Both the position numbers and the translations under genes were made by a program. Shown here piece by piece: positions 32,937 to 40,932 of a DNA stretch of 64,000 bases (position 1 is the stretch's first letter; each line of letters opens with the position of its first letter). The stretch lies in contig NZ_JAQIVH010000007.1 in NCBI RefSeq assembly GCF_028746185.1, forward strand, positions 1-64,000, given 5' to 3'. This stretch comes from Paenibacillus_E qinlingensis. GTDB taxonomy: Bacteria; Bacillota; Bacilli; Paenibacillales; NBRC-103111. The notes beneath the pieces were generated by a model. That model had not been told where the DNA came from. It was given only the letters and a program-made list of their open reading frames with translations, and did not search any database.

Positions 32937-33124
32937 AATGATGTATGTTATACAACATTATTAAGTCGAACTGGTGAATATCTTGCTAATATTGTACTCT
33001 GTGCAACAATTTGGCCCAGAATGAACTGATTGTGCTTAATTCGAGAAGAGATGATGTACAATGTACAACATCTCTTCTCGAAAGCATGTGAAACACGATT
33101 TCATGTTGTACAAAGTACAACTCG
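32937..33124. repeat. Four-unit inverted-repeat element, copy D (divergent cores)
   Basis: Four 23-bp units start at 32937, 32988, 33050 and 33102 (steps 51, 62, 52). Arms are AATGATGTA/TACAACATT, AATATTGTA/TGCAACAAT, GATGATGTA/TACAACATC and CATGTTGTA/TACAACTCG. Each contains a TTGTAC-n3-GTACAA-like core; the fourth is a perfect 7-3-7 palindrome. The third unit extends to a 43-base hairpin (33040-33082), with 14 perfect outer pairs. The geometry matches copies A-C, but the cores differ. It occupies the gap between the flippase and mazG. Confidence 0.7.
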
Positions 33125-33189
33125 ATGAAGATAATTAGCGAATTTTACCGCGTTACTCCCTATAACCATTAATCAGGAGGTGTCGTCCC

Positions 33190-34698
33190 ATGACTACAAG
33201 CAAGCCGCAAATAACCGTCCTTGGACTCGGGACAGGAGACGAAGATCAATTAACCTTAGGCGTATGGAAGAAGCTTCAACTAGCTGCAAAGTCGCAAGCT
33301 AAGCTATTACTGCGGACGAAAGACCACCCGATGGTGCAACTGCTGGATGTGAGCGAGATTCCGTACGAAACATTCGATGCGAATTATATGTCGAATGAGA
33401 CGTTCGAGGGAGTCTATGAGTCCATCGCGGAAGGATTAATCACGGCAGCGAAAAGCCATGCGAGTGAAGTGCTTTACGCGGTTCCAGGTCATCCCATGGT
33501 GGCAGAGTATACGGTACAATTATTGAAACAACGCTGTCCTTCAGAAGGCATCGAACTCCAAATTACAGGTGGAGAGAGCTTCTTAGACCAAGCCTTCTTA
33601 CGATTTGGCTTCGATCCGATCGATGGCTTCCAGTTGCTGGATGCGACGAGCATCAGCCGTTATGCCTTGAATCCGCAGCTGCATACGGTGATTGGGCAGG
33701 TATACGACACGTACACAGCCTCTGATTTGAAAATCAGCTTGATGGACGCCTATCCAGATGAGTATAAGGTTGTTGTTGGTCACTCATTGGGGGTGGCAGG
33801 CCAAGAGCAGATCATCGAAGTACCGCTTCACGAACTGGATCATGTCAAGGGGTATGGCAATCTGTCACTAGTGTGGGTGCCGCGAAGTGAGCAGGAGGGG
33901 CCGTACAATCGGACATTTGGTAAGCTGCATGAGATCGTTCAGACCCTGCGCAGCCCAGAAGGTTGTCCGTGGGATCGTGAACAGACACATGAGAGTCTGC
34001 GCAAGAATCTGATTGAGGAAGCATATGAAGTGCTGGAAACCATTGATGAAGATGATCCAGATCATATGTGCGAGGAGCTTGGCGATTTACTTTTACAAGT
34101 CATGCTGCATGCGCAAATGGAAGAGGAGATCGGCACGTTCTCTGTGTACGATGTGATCGCTACGTTGAATGAGAAGTTGATTCGTCGTCATCCGCATGTG
34201 TTTGGGGATTCGAAAGCAGAGGATGCCGATGAGGCTTTGGTTAACTGGAATGCGATCAAGGTCGAAGAGAAGCGGAAGAAAGGCATCGATGTCACGCAAC
34301 AATCTGTGCTAGATGGTATTCCACGTGAGCTGCCGGGCTTGATGAAAGCCATGAAGCTGCAGAAGAAGGCGGCAACGGTCGGTTTTGACTGGACAGAGTT
34401 AGATGATGTACTTGCTAAGGTGGAAGAGGAGCTCACTGAGTTGCGAGAGGCGATTGCACTAGGGTCAGAGGATGGGGCTCAGGAGCGTCGTGACGAGTTG
34501 GGGGATGTTCTCTTCTCTATCGTCAATGTTGCTAGATTCCTCAAAGTTGACCCTGAAGAGGCACTAGCTCAAACAAATCGTAAATTCATGAAAAGATTTT
34601 CATATATTGAGGAACAGCTACGTTTAAAGGGCTTATCTTTTGAACAAACTGGGTTATCAGAGATGGAAAAATACTGGCAAGAAGCAAAAAAGTTATAA
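33190..34698 (+). CDS. mazG: MazG-family nucleoside triphosphate pyrophosphohydrolase with N-terminal methylase-like domain (YabN)
   Basis: A 502-residue two-domain protein. Residues ~1-230 form a tetrapyrrole-methylase-like domain (ITVLGLGTGDEDQLTLG); ~250-500 hold two MazG domains with EExxE..ExxD motifs (NLIEEAYEVLETIDEDDPDH, EELGDLLLQVMLHAQ and RRDELGDVLFSIVNVAR). It likely hydrolyses non-canonical NTPs. CAGGAGG lies before ATG. Same arrangement as B. subtilis yabN. Confidence 0.94.
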   Translation: MTTSKPQITVLGLGTGDEDQLTLGVWKKLQLAAKSQAKLLLRTKDHPMVQLLDVSEIPYETFDANYMSNETFEGVYESIAEGLITAAKSHASEVLYAVPGHPMVAEYTVQLLKQRCPSEGIELQITGGESFLDQAFLRFGFDPIDGFQLLDATSISRYALNPQLHTVIGQVYDTYTASDLKISLMDAYPDEYKVVVGHSLGVAGQEQIIEVPLHELDHVKGYGNLSLVWVPRSEQEGPYNRTFGKLHEIVQTLRSPEGCPWDREQTHESLRKNLIEEAYEVLETIDEDDPDHMCEELGDLLLQVMLHAQMEEEIGTFSVYDVIATLNEKLIRRHPHVFGDSKAEDADEALVNWNAIKVEEKRKKGIDVTQQSVLDGIPRELPGLMKAMKLQKKAATVGFDWTELDDVLAKVEEELTELREAIALGSEDGAQERRDELGDVLFSIVNVARFLKVDPEEALAQTNRKFMKRFSYIEEQLRLKGLSFEQTGLSEMEKYWQEAKKL

Positions 34699-34835
34699 AA
34701 CTTGATAAATGCTAGAAGGATTTTGCCGAAAAAAGCAGAATACTAGACTTGTTGCAAGGTATAATCATGAAATGTAACCACAGTTGGTACATAGAAGACC
34801 TGATCTTCAAACATTTTGGGAGGTAAAGAAAACAC

Positions 34836-35108
34836 ATGAACAAAACAGACTTGATCAACAACATCGCTGAAAAAAGCGGACTTACTAAGAAAGACGTAGA
34901 AGTTGTCCTTAACGGATTCCTTGGTGAAGTGACAGACGCTCTTTCATCCGGAGATAAAGTACAATTGATCGGTTTCGGTACATTTGAAACTCGTAAGCGT
35001 TCTGGCCGCACTGGTCGCAACCCGCAAACGGGTAACCCAATCGAGATCGCAGAATCCAATGTTCCTGCTTTCAAAGCGGGCAACAAGCTTAAAGACGCTG
35101 TAAAATAA
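34836..35108 (+). CDS. hup: Nucleoid-associated protein HU
   Basis: A 90-residue HU protein that bends and compacts DNA. Sequence MNKTDLINNIAEKSGLTKKD, GFGTFETRKRSGRTGRNPQT and AFKAGNKLKDAVK is canonical, including the beta-arm. GGGAGG precedes ATG. Its stop overlaps the rqcP ATG (TAATG). Confidence 0.96.
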   Translation: MNKTDLINNIAEKSGLTKKDVEVVLNGFLGEVTDALSSGDKVQLIGFGTFETRKRSGRTGRNPQTGNPIEIAESNVPAFKAGNKLKDAVK

Positions 35109-35371
35109 TGCGTATCGATAAATTTCTCAAAGTATCTCGTCTGATCAAACGCCGTACAGTTGCAAAGGATGTGTCCGATCAAGGGCGCGTGTGGATTAAC
35201 GATAGGGACGCTAAAGCGAGTACGCATGTGAAAGTTGGAGATGAGCTATCCATTCAGTTCGGTCAAAAGAAAGTGACGATTCGCGTTGAGCTTTTGACAG
35301 AGTCGACCCGTAAGGAAGACGCTGCACAGATGTACACGCTGCTGAAGGAAGAGCCCCTCCAATCCGAATAA
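35108..35371 (+). CDS. rqcP: Ribosome quality control S4-domain protein RqcP (YabO)
   Basis: An 87-residue S4 RNA-binding protein that works with RqcH in C-terminal alanine tailing of nascent chains on obstructed 50S subunits. The S4 motif is MRIDKFLKVSRLIKRRTVA ... VWINDRDAKASTHVKVGDE. Translation coupled to hup through TAATG. A terminator follows. Confidence 0.94.
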   Translation: MRIDKFLKVSRLIKRRTVAKDVSDQGRVWINDRDAKASTHVKVGDELSIQFGQKKVTIRVELLTESTRKEDAAQMYTLLKEEPLQSE

Positions 35372-35382
35372 CGCATAACGAT

Positions 35383-35429
35383 GAAGTAGCCTGGGATTCC
35401 TGCAGAGGGGATTTTGGGCTGCTTTTTTT
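35383..35429 (+). terminator. Terminator after rqcP
   Basis: AAGTAGCC/GGCTGCTT (one G-T pair) stem with seven T. Confidence 0.65.
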
Positions 35430-35510
35430 ATAGGCATAGGATGCAAGGCTTGGTTCTAAAAAAGGACATCCTCCCATATCGTAAGATTAGGTGAAGGAGG
35501 GGTACAGGCC

Positions 35511-35798
35511 ATGATTGAACCTGTGAAAAACAGCAACAAAAGGCAAGAAATTAAGATGCTGAATCGCAAGCTCTTGGAAATATCAGGAGTTTTGAACGTA
35601 GAAAGCTTTGATAGCGAAGAATTCCTCCTAGAAACGGAAATGGGCTACTTGATGATTAAGGGGCAGAATTTGCACATCAAGAACTTGAGCTTGGAGCAAG
35701 GATTAGTCGCCATTGAAGGTATCATTCATGAATTAGCCTATGTGGACGGGAATACCCAGGAGAAATCCAAAGGGTTCCTTGGTAAGCTATTTAAGTGA
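35511..35798 (+). CDS. yabP: Spore cortex assembly protein YabP
   Basis: A 95-residue YabP/YqfC-family protein. The family block is RKLLEISGVLNVESFDSEEF and YLMIKGQNLHIKNLSLEQG. It precedes yabQ, which it overlaps by 4 bp. GAAGGAGGGG lies eight bases before ATG. Mother-cell (sigma-E) expression is expected from the family but no clear promoter was seen. Confidence 0.92.
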   Translation: MIEPVKNSNKRQEIKMLNRKLLEISGVLNVESFDSEEFLLETEMGYLMIKGQNLHIKNLSLEQGLVAIEGIIHELAYVDGNTQEKSKGFLGKLFK

Positions 35799-36370
35799 CG
35801 CTTCACGTTCAATTTCAGACGATATTCATGATGTTCCTGAGTGGAATTTGCATAGGGGCTCTGTTCGATATTTTCCATGTACTCTCGGGCAAGCTGCGAT
35901 TGCCGCGATGGACCATCCCCATTGTAGATAGTATCTATTGGATTGTGGCGATAATCCTAGTGTTCAAGATGCTCATTTACAGTAATGAAGGACAAGTTCG
36001 TATTTTTATTTTTCTTGGAATGGGGATCGGAATCTGCTTCTATTTCGCTCTTCTTAGTTCCCTTGTCATCCGACTCACGCTTATTCTCATCCAAATTATT
36101 GTGGCGATTTACCGCTTTCTTACGAGGACTGTCGAAATTTTCATCATTAAACCGATTATTGGCTTATATCGTCTAACGGTGATAATTTTAGGCTTTTTGC
36201 TTGCCGTAGCTATATTCCTTTACAGAATTGTGCTACAATTGCTCTATCCTATGTGGAGATTATTCCTCTGGATGACTAAGCCTGTGCATAAGTACTTGGT
36301 GATCCCTGACTGGTTGAAGAAACTGAAGGGACGCATCATTGCGCTTTATCGCAGGATATTCTCGAAGTAG
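35795..36370 (+). CDS. yabQ: Spore cortex biosynthesis membrane protein YabQ
   Basis: A 191-residue protein with four to five hydrophobic segments (starting FQTIFMMFLSGICIGALFDI), required for cortex formation in B. subtilis. The C-terminal ~50 residues are basic and Trp/Pro-rich. GTG start overlapping the yabP stop (GTGA) indicates coupled translation. Confidence 0.9.
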   Translation: MTLHVQFQTIFMMFLSGICIGALFDIFHVLSGKLRLPRWTIPIVDSIYWIVAIILVFKMLIYSNEGQVRIFIFLGMGIGICFYFALLSSLVIRLTLILIQIIVAIYRFLTRTVEIFIIKPIIGLYRLTVIILGFLLAVAIFLYRIVLQLLYPMWRLFLWMTKPVHKYLVIPDWLKKLKGRIIALYRRIFSK

Positions 36371-36385
36371 GAGGATTTCCTATTC

Positions 36386-36709
36386 ATGCATGCTCAAGCA
36401 ACCGTTTCAACCAAGCGCATCAGTCGGGAAGGCTCGAAGCGAAGACTGCGTATCCTTTTGATCATTGTCTTATGTTTTCTGAGCTGGGCTGCTGTTAACA
36501 TCTGGGGGCAGTTCGCCAAGCTGCACGAGAAGAAAAGTGTCGTAGCGAATATGGAGCAACAACTCGTCGAAGCACAGCGGATAAATGCCCTTACGACGAA
36601 GGAAATCGCACGGCTGCATAACGACGAATATTTGGATCAGATCATTCGCCGGGACTTTCATTACAGTAAAACGGGAGAGACGCCACTAAGCGCCTCGAAG
36701 TCGCAATGA
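36386..36709 (+). CDS. divIC: Cell division protein DivIC (FtsB-like)
   Basis: A 107-residue bitopic divisome protein: basic N-terminus, one transmembrane helix (~27-46, LLIIVLCFLSWAAVNIW), then an extracellular coiled coil (EKKSVVANMEQQLVEAQRIN) and the septum-domain end DQIIRRDFHYSKTGET. It acts with DivIB and FtsL at the septum. GGAGG precedes the ATG. Confidence 0.93.
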   Translation: MHAQATVSTKRISREGSKRRLRILLIIVLCFLSWAAVNIWGQFAKLHEKKSVVANMEQQLVEAQRINALTTKEIARLHNDEYLDQIIRRDFHYSKTGETPLSASKSQ

Positions 36710-36771
36710 GAAAATTTCTATCGAGGTAATTCGAAGGTGAGCGACCGCGTTTATATGTGGAGAGACTTTGG

Positions 36772-36792
36772 TCTCCGACCAAAGATCCCTGT
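36772..36792 (+). other. Small hairpin in the divIC-yabR gap
   Basis: CTTTGGT-ctccg-ACCAAAG hairpin without a T-run, in a 264-bp gap. Apart from this and the yabR promoter I see nothing in the gap. Confidence 0.4.
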
Positions 36793-36896
36793 ATATGGTA
36801 GATTTTATCGCCAATAACGAAGCAATTTTCGGATACCGAAAACTTATACTTTTTTATGTGGTAAGAAAACGTTACGAAGAAGTGGCGAATGCCGTG

Positions 36897-36925
36897 TTGA
36901 CCGTGGTTTCTGCATCGGTTATAAT
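36897..36925 (+). promoter_or_regulatory. Sigma-A promoter of yabR
   Basis: TTGACC, 17 bp, TATAAT; 48 bp before the yabR ATG. Confidence 0.7.
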
Positions 36926-36973
36926 CGGCGTAGCCAGTGTTTTCAACATTTTAAGGGAGGAACATTTTACTTT

Positions 36974-37573
36974 ATGGCAATTGAAGTTGGCACCAAGTTA
37001 GAGGGAAGAGTGACGGGGATTACTCACTTTGGAGCATTCGTCGAGCTTGCTGAAGGAGTTACCGGTCTTGTTCACATTTCGGAGATCGCGGACAATTATG
37101 TGAAGGACGTTAATGACCACTTGAAGCTGGAAGACAAGGTAACGGTCAAAGTAATTAACGTGGACAAGGATGGCAAGATCGGACTGTCGATCAAGCAAAC
37201 GATTGACAAGCCAGTTGAGGAAAGACCAGCTCGCCCTGAACGTACAGGTGGCAGCAGCTATCAAGGTCGCCCTAGTGGAGATCGTCCAAGCGGCGGTTAC
37301 CAAGGTGGTCGTCCAAGCGGTGGTGGAGAACGTAGTGGCCCTCCAAGCGGTGGTTCAGGTGGTGGTGGCGGTCGTCCAGGTGGCGGCGGTGGCTTCAATC
37401 GTGGCGGCGGCGGTGGTGGTCGCGGCGGCTTTAACAAGCAGCAGGGCGGAGCTAGACCGTTTTCGTTCGAAGATAAAGTATCTCGTTTCTTAAAAGATAG
37501 TGAAGAGCGGATTTCGTCCTTGAAGAAGAACACCGAGTCCAAACGCGGTGGCCGAGGCGGAAGAAGAGACTAA
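36974..37573 (+). CDS. yabR: S1 RNA-binding protein YabR with a long Gly-rich RGG-like insert
   Basis: A 199-residue protein. Residues 1-75 are an S1 domain (GRVTGITHFGAFVELAEGVT, GLVHISEIADNYVKDVNDH), which binds RNA. The C-terminal ~35 residues (FEDKVSRFLKDSEERISSLK and KNTESKRGGRGGRRD) match B. subtilis YabR (about 128 residues). Between them lies an insert of ~85 residues rich in G, R, S, P and N with RGG/GGG runs (GGGGGFNRGGGGGGRGGFNK). AAGGGAGG precedes ATG. Confidence 0.92.
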   Translation: MAIEVGTKLEGRVTGITHFGAFVELAEGVTGLVHISEIADNYVKDVNDHLKLEDKVTVKVINVDKDGKIGLSIKQTIDKPVEERPARPERTGGSSYQGRPSGDRPSGGYQGGRPSGGGERSGPPSGGSGGGGGRPGGGGGFNRGGGGGGRGGFNKQQGGARPFSFEDKVSRFLKDSEERISSLKKNTESKRGGRGGRRD

Positions 37574-37588
37574 TAGATGCAGATGATG

Positions 37589-37621
37589 AACCACATTCGC
37601 TCCGGCGAATGTGGTTTTTTC
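37589..37621 (+). terminator. Terminator after yabR
   Basis: AACCACATTCGC/GCGAATGTGGTT hairpin (12 bp) with T-run. Confidence 0.9.
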
Positions 37622-37737
37622 TTTGCCATATAAGAATTTATATGTTTTGGGTTTAGGGTACGCGAAGCTTCCCCCTTATTTCATGTATAATCGCACTTCA
37701 CTTTATCTGATTTCGCGATTTCGGTTTTCCCACCCGG

Positions 37738-37924
37738 CTAAATGGAAAACATACAGTTAATTCTCTCGAATTCCTCCAAATTTCACGGTTAGATGGAATA
37801 TATGTGGTTAAATCATTGAATTTCTTCCGTATTCTCTTGAAATCTTTAAATTACATGGATAATTTCCAGTTAAGTCACTGAAACACGAATTAGATGTAAA
37901 ATTAGCTGTACAAAATCCAGTTAC
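37738..37924. repeat. Four-unit inverted-repeat element, copy C
   Basis: Units start at 37738, 37789, 37851 and 37902 (steps 51, 62, 51), with arms CTAAATGGA/TACAGTTAA, TTAGATGGA/TGTGGTTAA, TTACATGGA/TCCAGTTAA and TTAGCTGTA/TCCAGTTAC around 5-bp centres. The first gap shares CGAAT with copies A and B at the same offset. It is in the 780-bp gene-free stretch between yabR and spoIIE. In B. subtilis this gap holds two tRNA genes, which are absent here. Confidence 0.8.
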
Positions 37925-37995
37925 TCTTGTGTTTGGTTCACGGCTGCCCGCATCCCTGCACGAGAGAGGAGCGCCAACGTGGCCGCCGTATACAG

Positions 37996-38036
37996 AAGGG
38001 ACGTACTTTTCAATTTCTCAAGTACAGTCCCTTTTC
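37996..38036 (+). terminator. First of two tandem terminator-like hairpins
   Basis: AAGGGACgTACTT/AAGTAcaGTCCCTT stem followed by TTCTTG. Upstream at 37944-37989, ACGGCtGCC pairs with GGCcGCCGT, so a structured short RNA may precede it. Confidence 0.5.
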
Positions 38037-38050
38037 TTGTATTTCTCCAT

Positions 38051-38090
38051 AAACGCTCCGTCCCTGAAGGACAGCGGAGGCGTTTTTCTT
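38051..38090 (+). terminator. Second tandem terminator-like hairpin
   Basis: AAACGC-TCCG-TCC/GGA-CGGA-GCGTTT stem (with small bulges) followed by T-rich sequence. From here to the spoIIE promoter nothing else is recognised. Confidence 0.5.
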
Positions 38091-38297
38091 TGTCTTGTGC
38101 GACAAGTCCGGCAAAAAGAATAAAAATCAATCGACATGGAGTTACGGGTATCTCCCTCATATGCGGCGCGTCGTTTCGAGGTAATCAGACTTTTGGAAAC
38201 GATTTCAATATTAGAAACCTAGAGTAGGCAAGGGCTGGCACCTGTTGACAAGGACATCGGGACATGTCGGAAATTTCTTTTAATCTATCAACTCATT

Positions 38298-38330
38298 CTG
38301 ACAAACTTTCTGCTAGATTGTCTCTATACT
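38298..38330 (+). promoter_or_regulatory. spoIIE promoter with 21-bp spacer
   Basis: CTGACA and TATACT are separated by 21 bp. The B. subtilis spoIIE and spoIIG promoters have the same unusual long spacing and depend on Spo0A~P with sigma-A. TGTCGGA near 38265 is one mismatch from a 0A box. Confidence 0.65.
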
Positions 38331-38356
38331 AGAGTAACAAATAAGGGAAGAAATGG

Positions 38357-40864
38357 ATGGTGTTCGAGAATATGCAAAGACGAAGCTTAGGCGCGGTGAT
38401 GGGAAGCGGATGGTCGGGGATTTGGCAAAAAGCAAAAGTAGGCGTTCACAGTGCAGCTGTGGAGAATCGGTGGGTTCAAGCTTTTGTTGCTAAGAAATGG
38501 TCGTTACTGCTAATCGTTATGGGCTTCTTGCTCGGTCGGGCGATGATTCTGGAACAGTTATCACCATTTGCCTTGGCGTTTGTCGCAGTTATCTATTTTA
38601 CAAGAAAGGACATCTTGCATTGGGTGGGTATTGCGGCCTTCGCCGGAAGCTTGCTCGCAGTGAATGGGAACACCGGCTATCTGGTGATAGAAATCGTTAT
38701 CTTCTTACTCATCCAGAAGGCACTTGAGAAATATGAACGCTCAGACGTTTCGTTAGCGCCGCTGCTCGTTTTCAGCTCAACGTTCCTCGTACAGCTCTTT
38801 GCGGAGTTGGTTGTTTCTAACTTGACGTGGTATTCGTTGATGATGCTTACCGTTGAAGCGTTGCTAAGTTTGGTGCTGACGCTCATTTTCATTCAAGCGA
38901 TCCCTGTATTCACGCTTACCCGCAAAAACTATCATTTGAAACATGAGGAGATTATTTGTTTAATTATTTTGTTGGCATCGGTCATGACAGGTACAGTTGG
39001 TTGGCTTGTGGGTCCTGTCACGGTGGAGCATGTGCTATCTCGTTACTTGATACTACTGTTTGCGTTGGTAGGAGGAGCGCCGTTCGGAGCATCCGTTGGT
39101 GTAGTTACAGGGCTTATCCTAAGTCTTGCGAATAGCAATGCGATCTATCAGATGAGTTTACTTGCATTCTCTGGTATGCTCGCAGGTCTCCTTAAAGAGG
39201 GGAATCGCTTGATGGTTGCCTTCGGGATGCTGATCGGCTCTGTTATTCTATCTTTCTATATGGGTTCTAGTGTGGATATGATCAATTCTGCCTGGGAATC
39301 TCTTGCGGCCGTTGCTCTATTCCTCCTTACGCCGCGCAGTGTGATTCTCATGCTTGCCAAATATGTGCCTGGTACGCAAGAGAATTTGAAGTCGCAGCAG
39401 GATTATGCAAAGCGTGTGCGGGATGTGACAGCTGGACGCGTAGAGCAGTTCTCTGAGGTGTTCCGCCAGCTGGCACGCAGCTTCAAACAACTGACGACCG
39501 AAGACGAGGTGAGTCGTAAGGAGGAAGATGTCGGACATTTCATGAATGCTGTCACTCAGAAGGCGTGTGAGTCTTGTTGGAAGAAGAGCCAGTGCTGGGA
39601 TCAGAAATTCTATCAAACTTATACGTATATGACGGATATGATGAGCCAAATTGAGACGAAGGAGAGCATGACGAAGAAACAGATACCACCGGAGTGGAAG
39701 AAAGTGTGCATTCGTACGGAACAAGTGCTAGATGTGATGAAGGGACAATATAGCTTATATAAGAACGACAGGCATTGGAAAAAACAGATTATTGATAGCC
39801 GGCATCTTGTTGCTGACCAATTATCGGGTGTTTCGCAGGTCATGGAAGATCTAGCGAAAGAAATCAAGAGGGAAGGACAGGAATTATTCCTCCAAGAAGA
39901 GCAAATTCGTAATGCCCTAGAGGAGCTGGGCTTATCTATTCATACCATCGATGTAATTTCCCTAGACGAGGGTAACATCGAAATTGAAATCATCCATCAA
40001 TATACGAAGGGATTTGATGAATGTCGTAAGATCATTGCGCCGCTTCTGAGCGAAATCATCGGCGAGAACGTCGCCGTGATGCGTGAGGAAATGCACACTC
40101 GCGGCGAGGGCTACAGCACGGTCGTATTCGGCTCCGCCAAGGAATACGAGGTGGAAACCGGAGTCGCCGGTGCTGCCAAGGGAGGCGACCTCTTCTCGGG
40201 CGACAGCTACTCCACGGTGGAGCTGGGCAATGGCAAGTATGCCGTTGCGCTGAGCGACGGCATGGGGAATGGCGAGCGAGCGCGTGCGGAGAGCGAGACG
40301 GCGCTTAGCATCCTGCAGCAGCTGCTGCAGTCGGGGATGGATGAGAAGCTCGCGATCAAGTCGCTGAACTCGGTGTTGATGCTGCGTTCATCGGATGAGA
40401 TGTACGCCACGGTGGATATGGCATTGATTGATATGTACAGCGCCAATACGACGTTCATGAAGATCGGCTCAACGCCAAGCTTTATTAAGCGCGGTACAGA
40501 GGTTATCCCGATCTCGGCCAACAATTTGCCGGTAGGCATCTTGAGCGAGATTGATGTCGATCTGGTTTCCATACCACTGCAATCAGGGGATATTCTTGTG
40601 ATGATGACAGATGGTATCTTTGATGCCCCGGGCCATGCTGTGAATAAGGAGATGTGGATGAAGCGGATGATTCAGGAGATTGATACGACGTTGCCGCAGG
40701 ATTTTGCGGATTGCTTGTTAGAACGTATTTTCCGCCATCATCACGGGGAGATTCAGGATGATATGACGGTTGTTGTAGCGCGGATTGAGAAACGGCAGCC
40801 GGAATGGGCGACGTTCCGCTGGCCTGGTATTACACGTATGGAGCGTCCGAAAACACTTAGTTAA
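38357..40864 (+). CDS. spoIIE: Stage II sporulation protein E (PP2C phosphatase)
   Basis: An 835-residue septal protein that dephosphorylates SpoIIAA to activate sigma-F and helps place the polar septum. The N-terminal third has about ten hydrophobic segments (~50-325); a central regulatory region contains CESCWKKSQCW; the C-terminal PP2C domain has the metal-binding Asp residues (AKGGDLFSGDSYS, VALSDGMGNGERA, VMMTDGIFDAP, QDDMTVVVARI). ATG 38357 has AAGGGAAG six bases upstream. Length matches B. subtilis (827). Confidence 0.97.
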   Translation: MVFENMQRRSLGAVMGSGWSGIWQKAKVGVHSAAVENRWVQAFVAKKWSLLLIVMGFLLGRAMILEQLSPFALAFVAVIYFTRKDILHWVGIAAFAGSLLAVNGNTGYLVIEIVIFLLIQKALEKYERSDVSLAPLLVFSSTFLVQLFAELVVSNLTWYSLMMLTVEALLSLVLTLIFIQAIPVFTLTRKNYHLKHEEIICLIILLASVMTGTVGWLVGPVTVEHVLSRYLILLFALVGGAPFGASVGVVTGLILSLANSNAIYQMSLLAFSGMLAGLLKEGNRLMVAFGMLIGSVILSFYMGSSVDMINSAWESLAAVALFLLTPRSVILMLAKYVPGTQENLKSQQDYAKRVRDVTAGRVEQFSEVFRQLARSFKQLTTEDEVSRKEEDVGHFMNAVTQKACESCWKKSQCWDQKFYQTYTYMTDMMSQIETKESMTKKQIPPEWKKVCIRTEQVLDVMKGQYSLYKNDRHWKKQIIDSRHLVADQLSGVSQVMEDLAKEIKREGQELFLQEEQIRNALEELGLSIHTIDVISLDEGNIEIEIIHQYTKGFDECRKIIAPLLSEIIGENVAVMREEMHTRGEGYSTVVFGSAKEYEVETGVAGAAKGGDLFSGDSYSTVELGNGKYAVALSDGMGNGERARAESETALSILQQLLQSGMDEKLAIKSLNSVLMLRSSDEMYATVDMALIDMYSANTTFMKIGSTPSFIKRGTEVIPISANNLPVGILSEIDVDLVSIPLQSGDILVMMTDGIFDAPGHAVNKEMWMKRMIQEIDTTLPQDFADCLLERIFRHHHGEIQDDMTVVVARIEKRQPEWATFRWPGITRMERPKTLS

Positions 40865-40877
40865 AGGTTCTAATAAG

Positions 40878-40908
40878 CCGTGCCGGCTCATTTGCCGGCG
40901 CGGTTTTT
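40878..40908 (+). terminator. Terminator after spoIIE
   Basis: CCGTGCCGGC/GCCGGCGCGG stem followed by TTTTT. Confidence 0.85.
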
Positions 40909-40932
40909 GAGTCAAGAAAGGCGGTTAGTTGA

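Noticed and set aside
33040..33082. Simple terminator of the flippase gene
   Set aside because: The long hairpin has no T-run and fits into the four-unit element instead.
36768..37001. 77-codon ORF upstream of yabR
   Set aside because: It covers the yabR promoter and start codon and lacks a ribosome-binding site.
37941..38095. Known metabolite riboswitch upstream of spoIIE
   Set aside because: No conserved core of any class I know (SAM, TPP, purine, guanidine, fluoride, preQ1) could be found.
37921..38160. Minus-strand 79-codon ORF
   Set aside because: It lies over the tandem hairpins and has no ribosome-binding site or family likeness.
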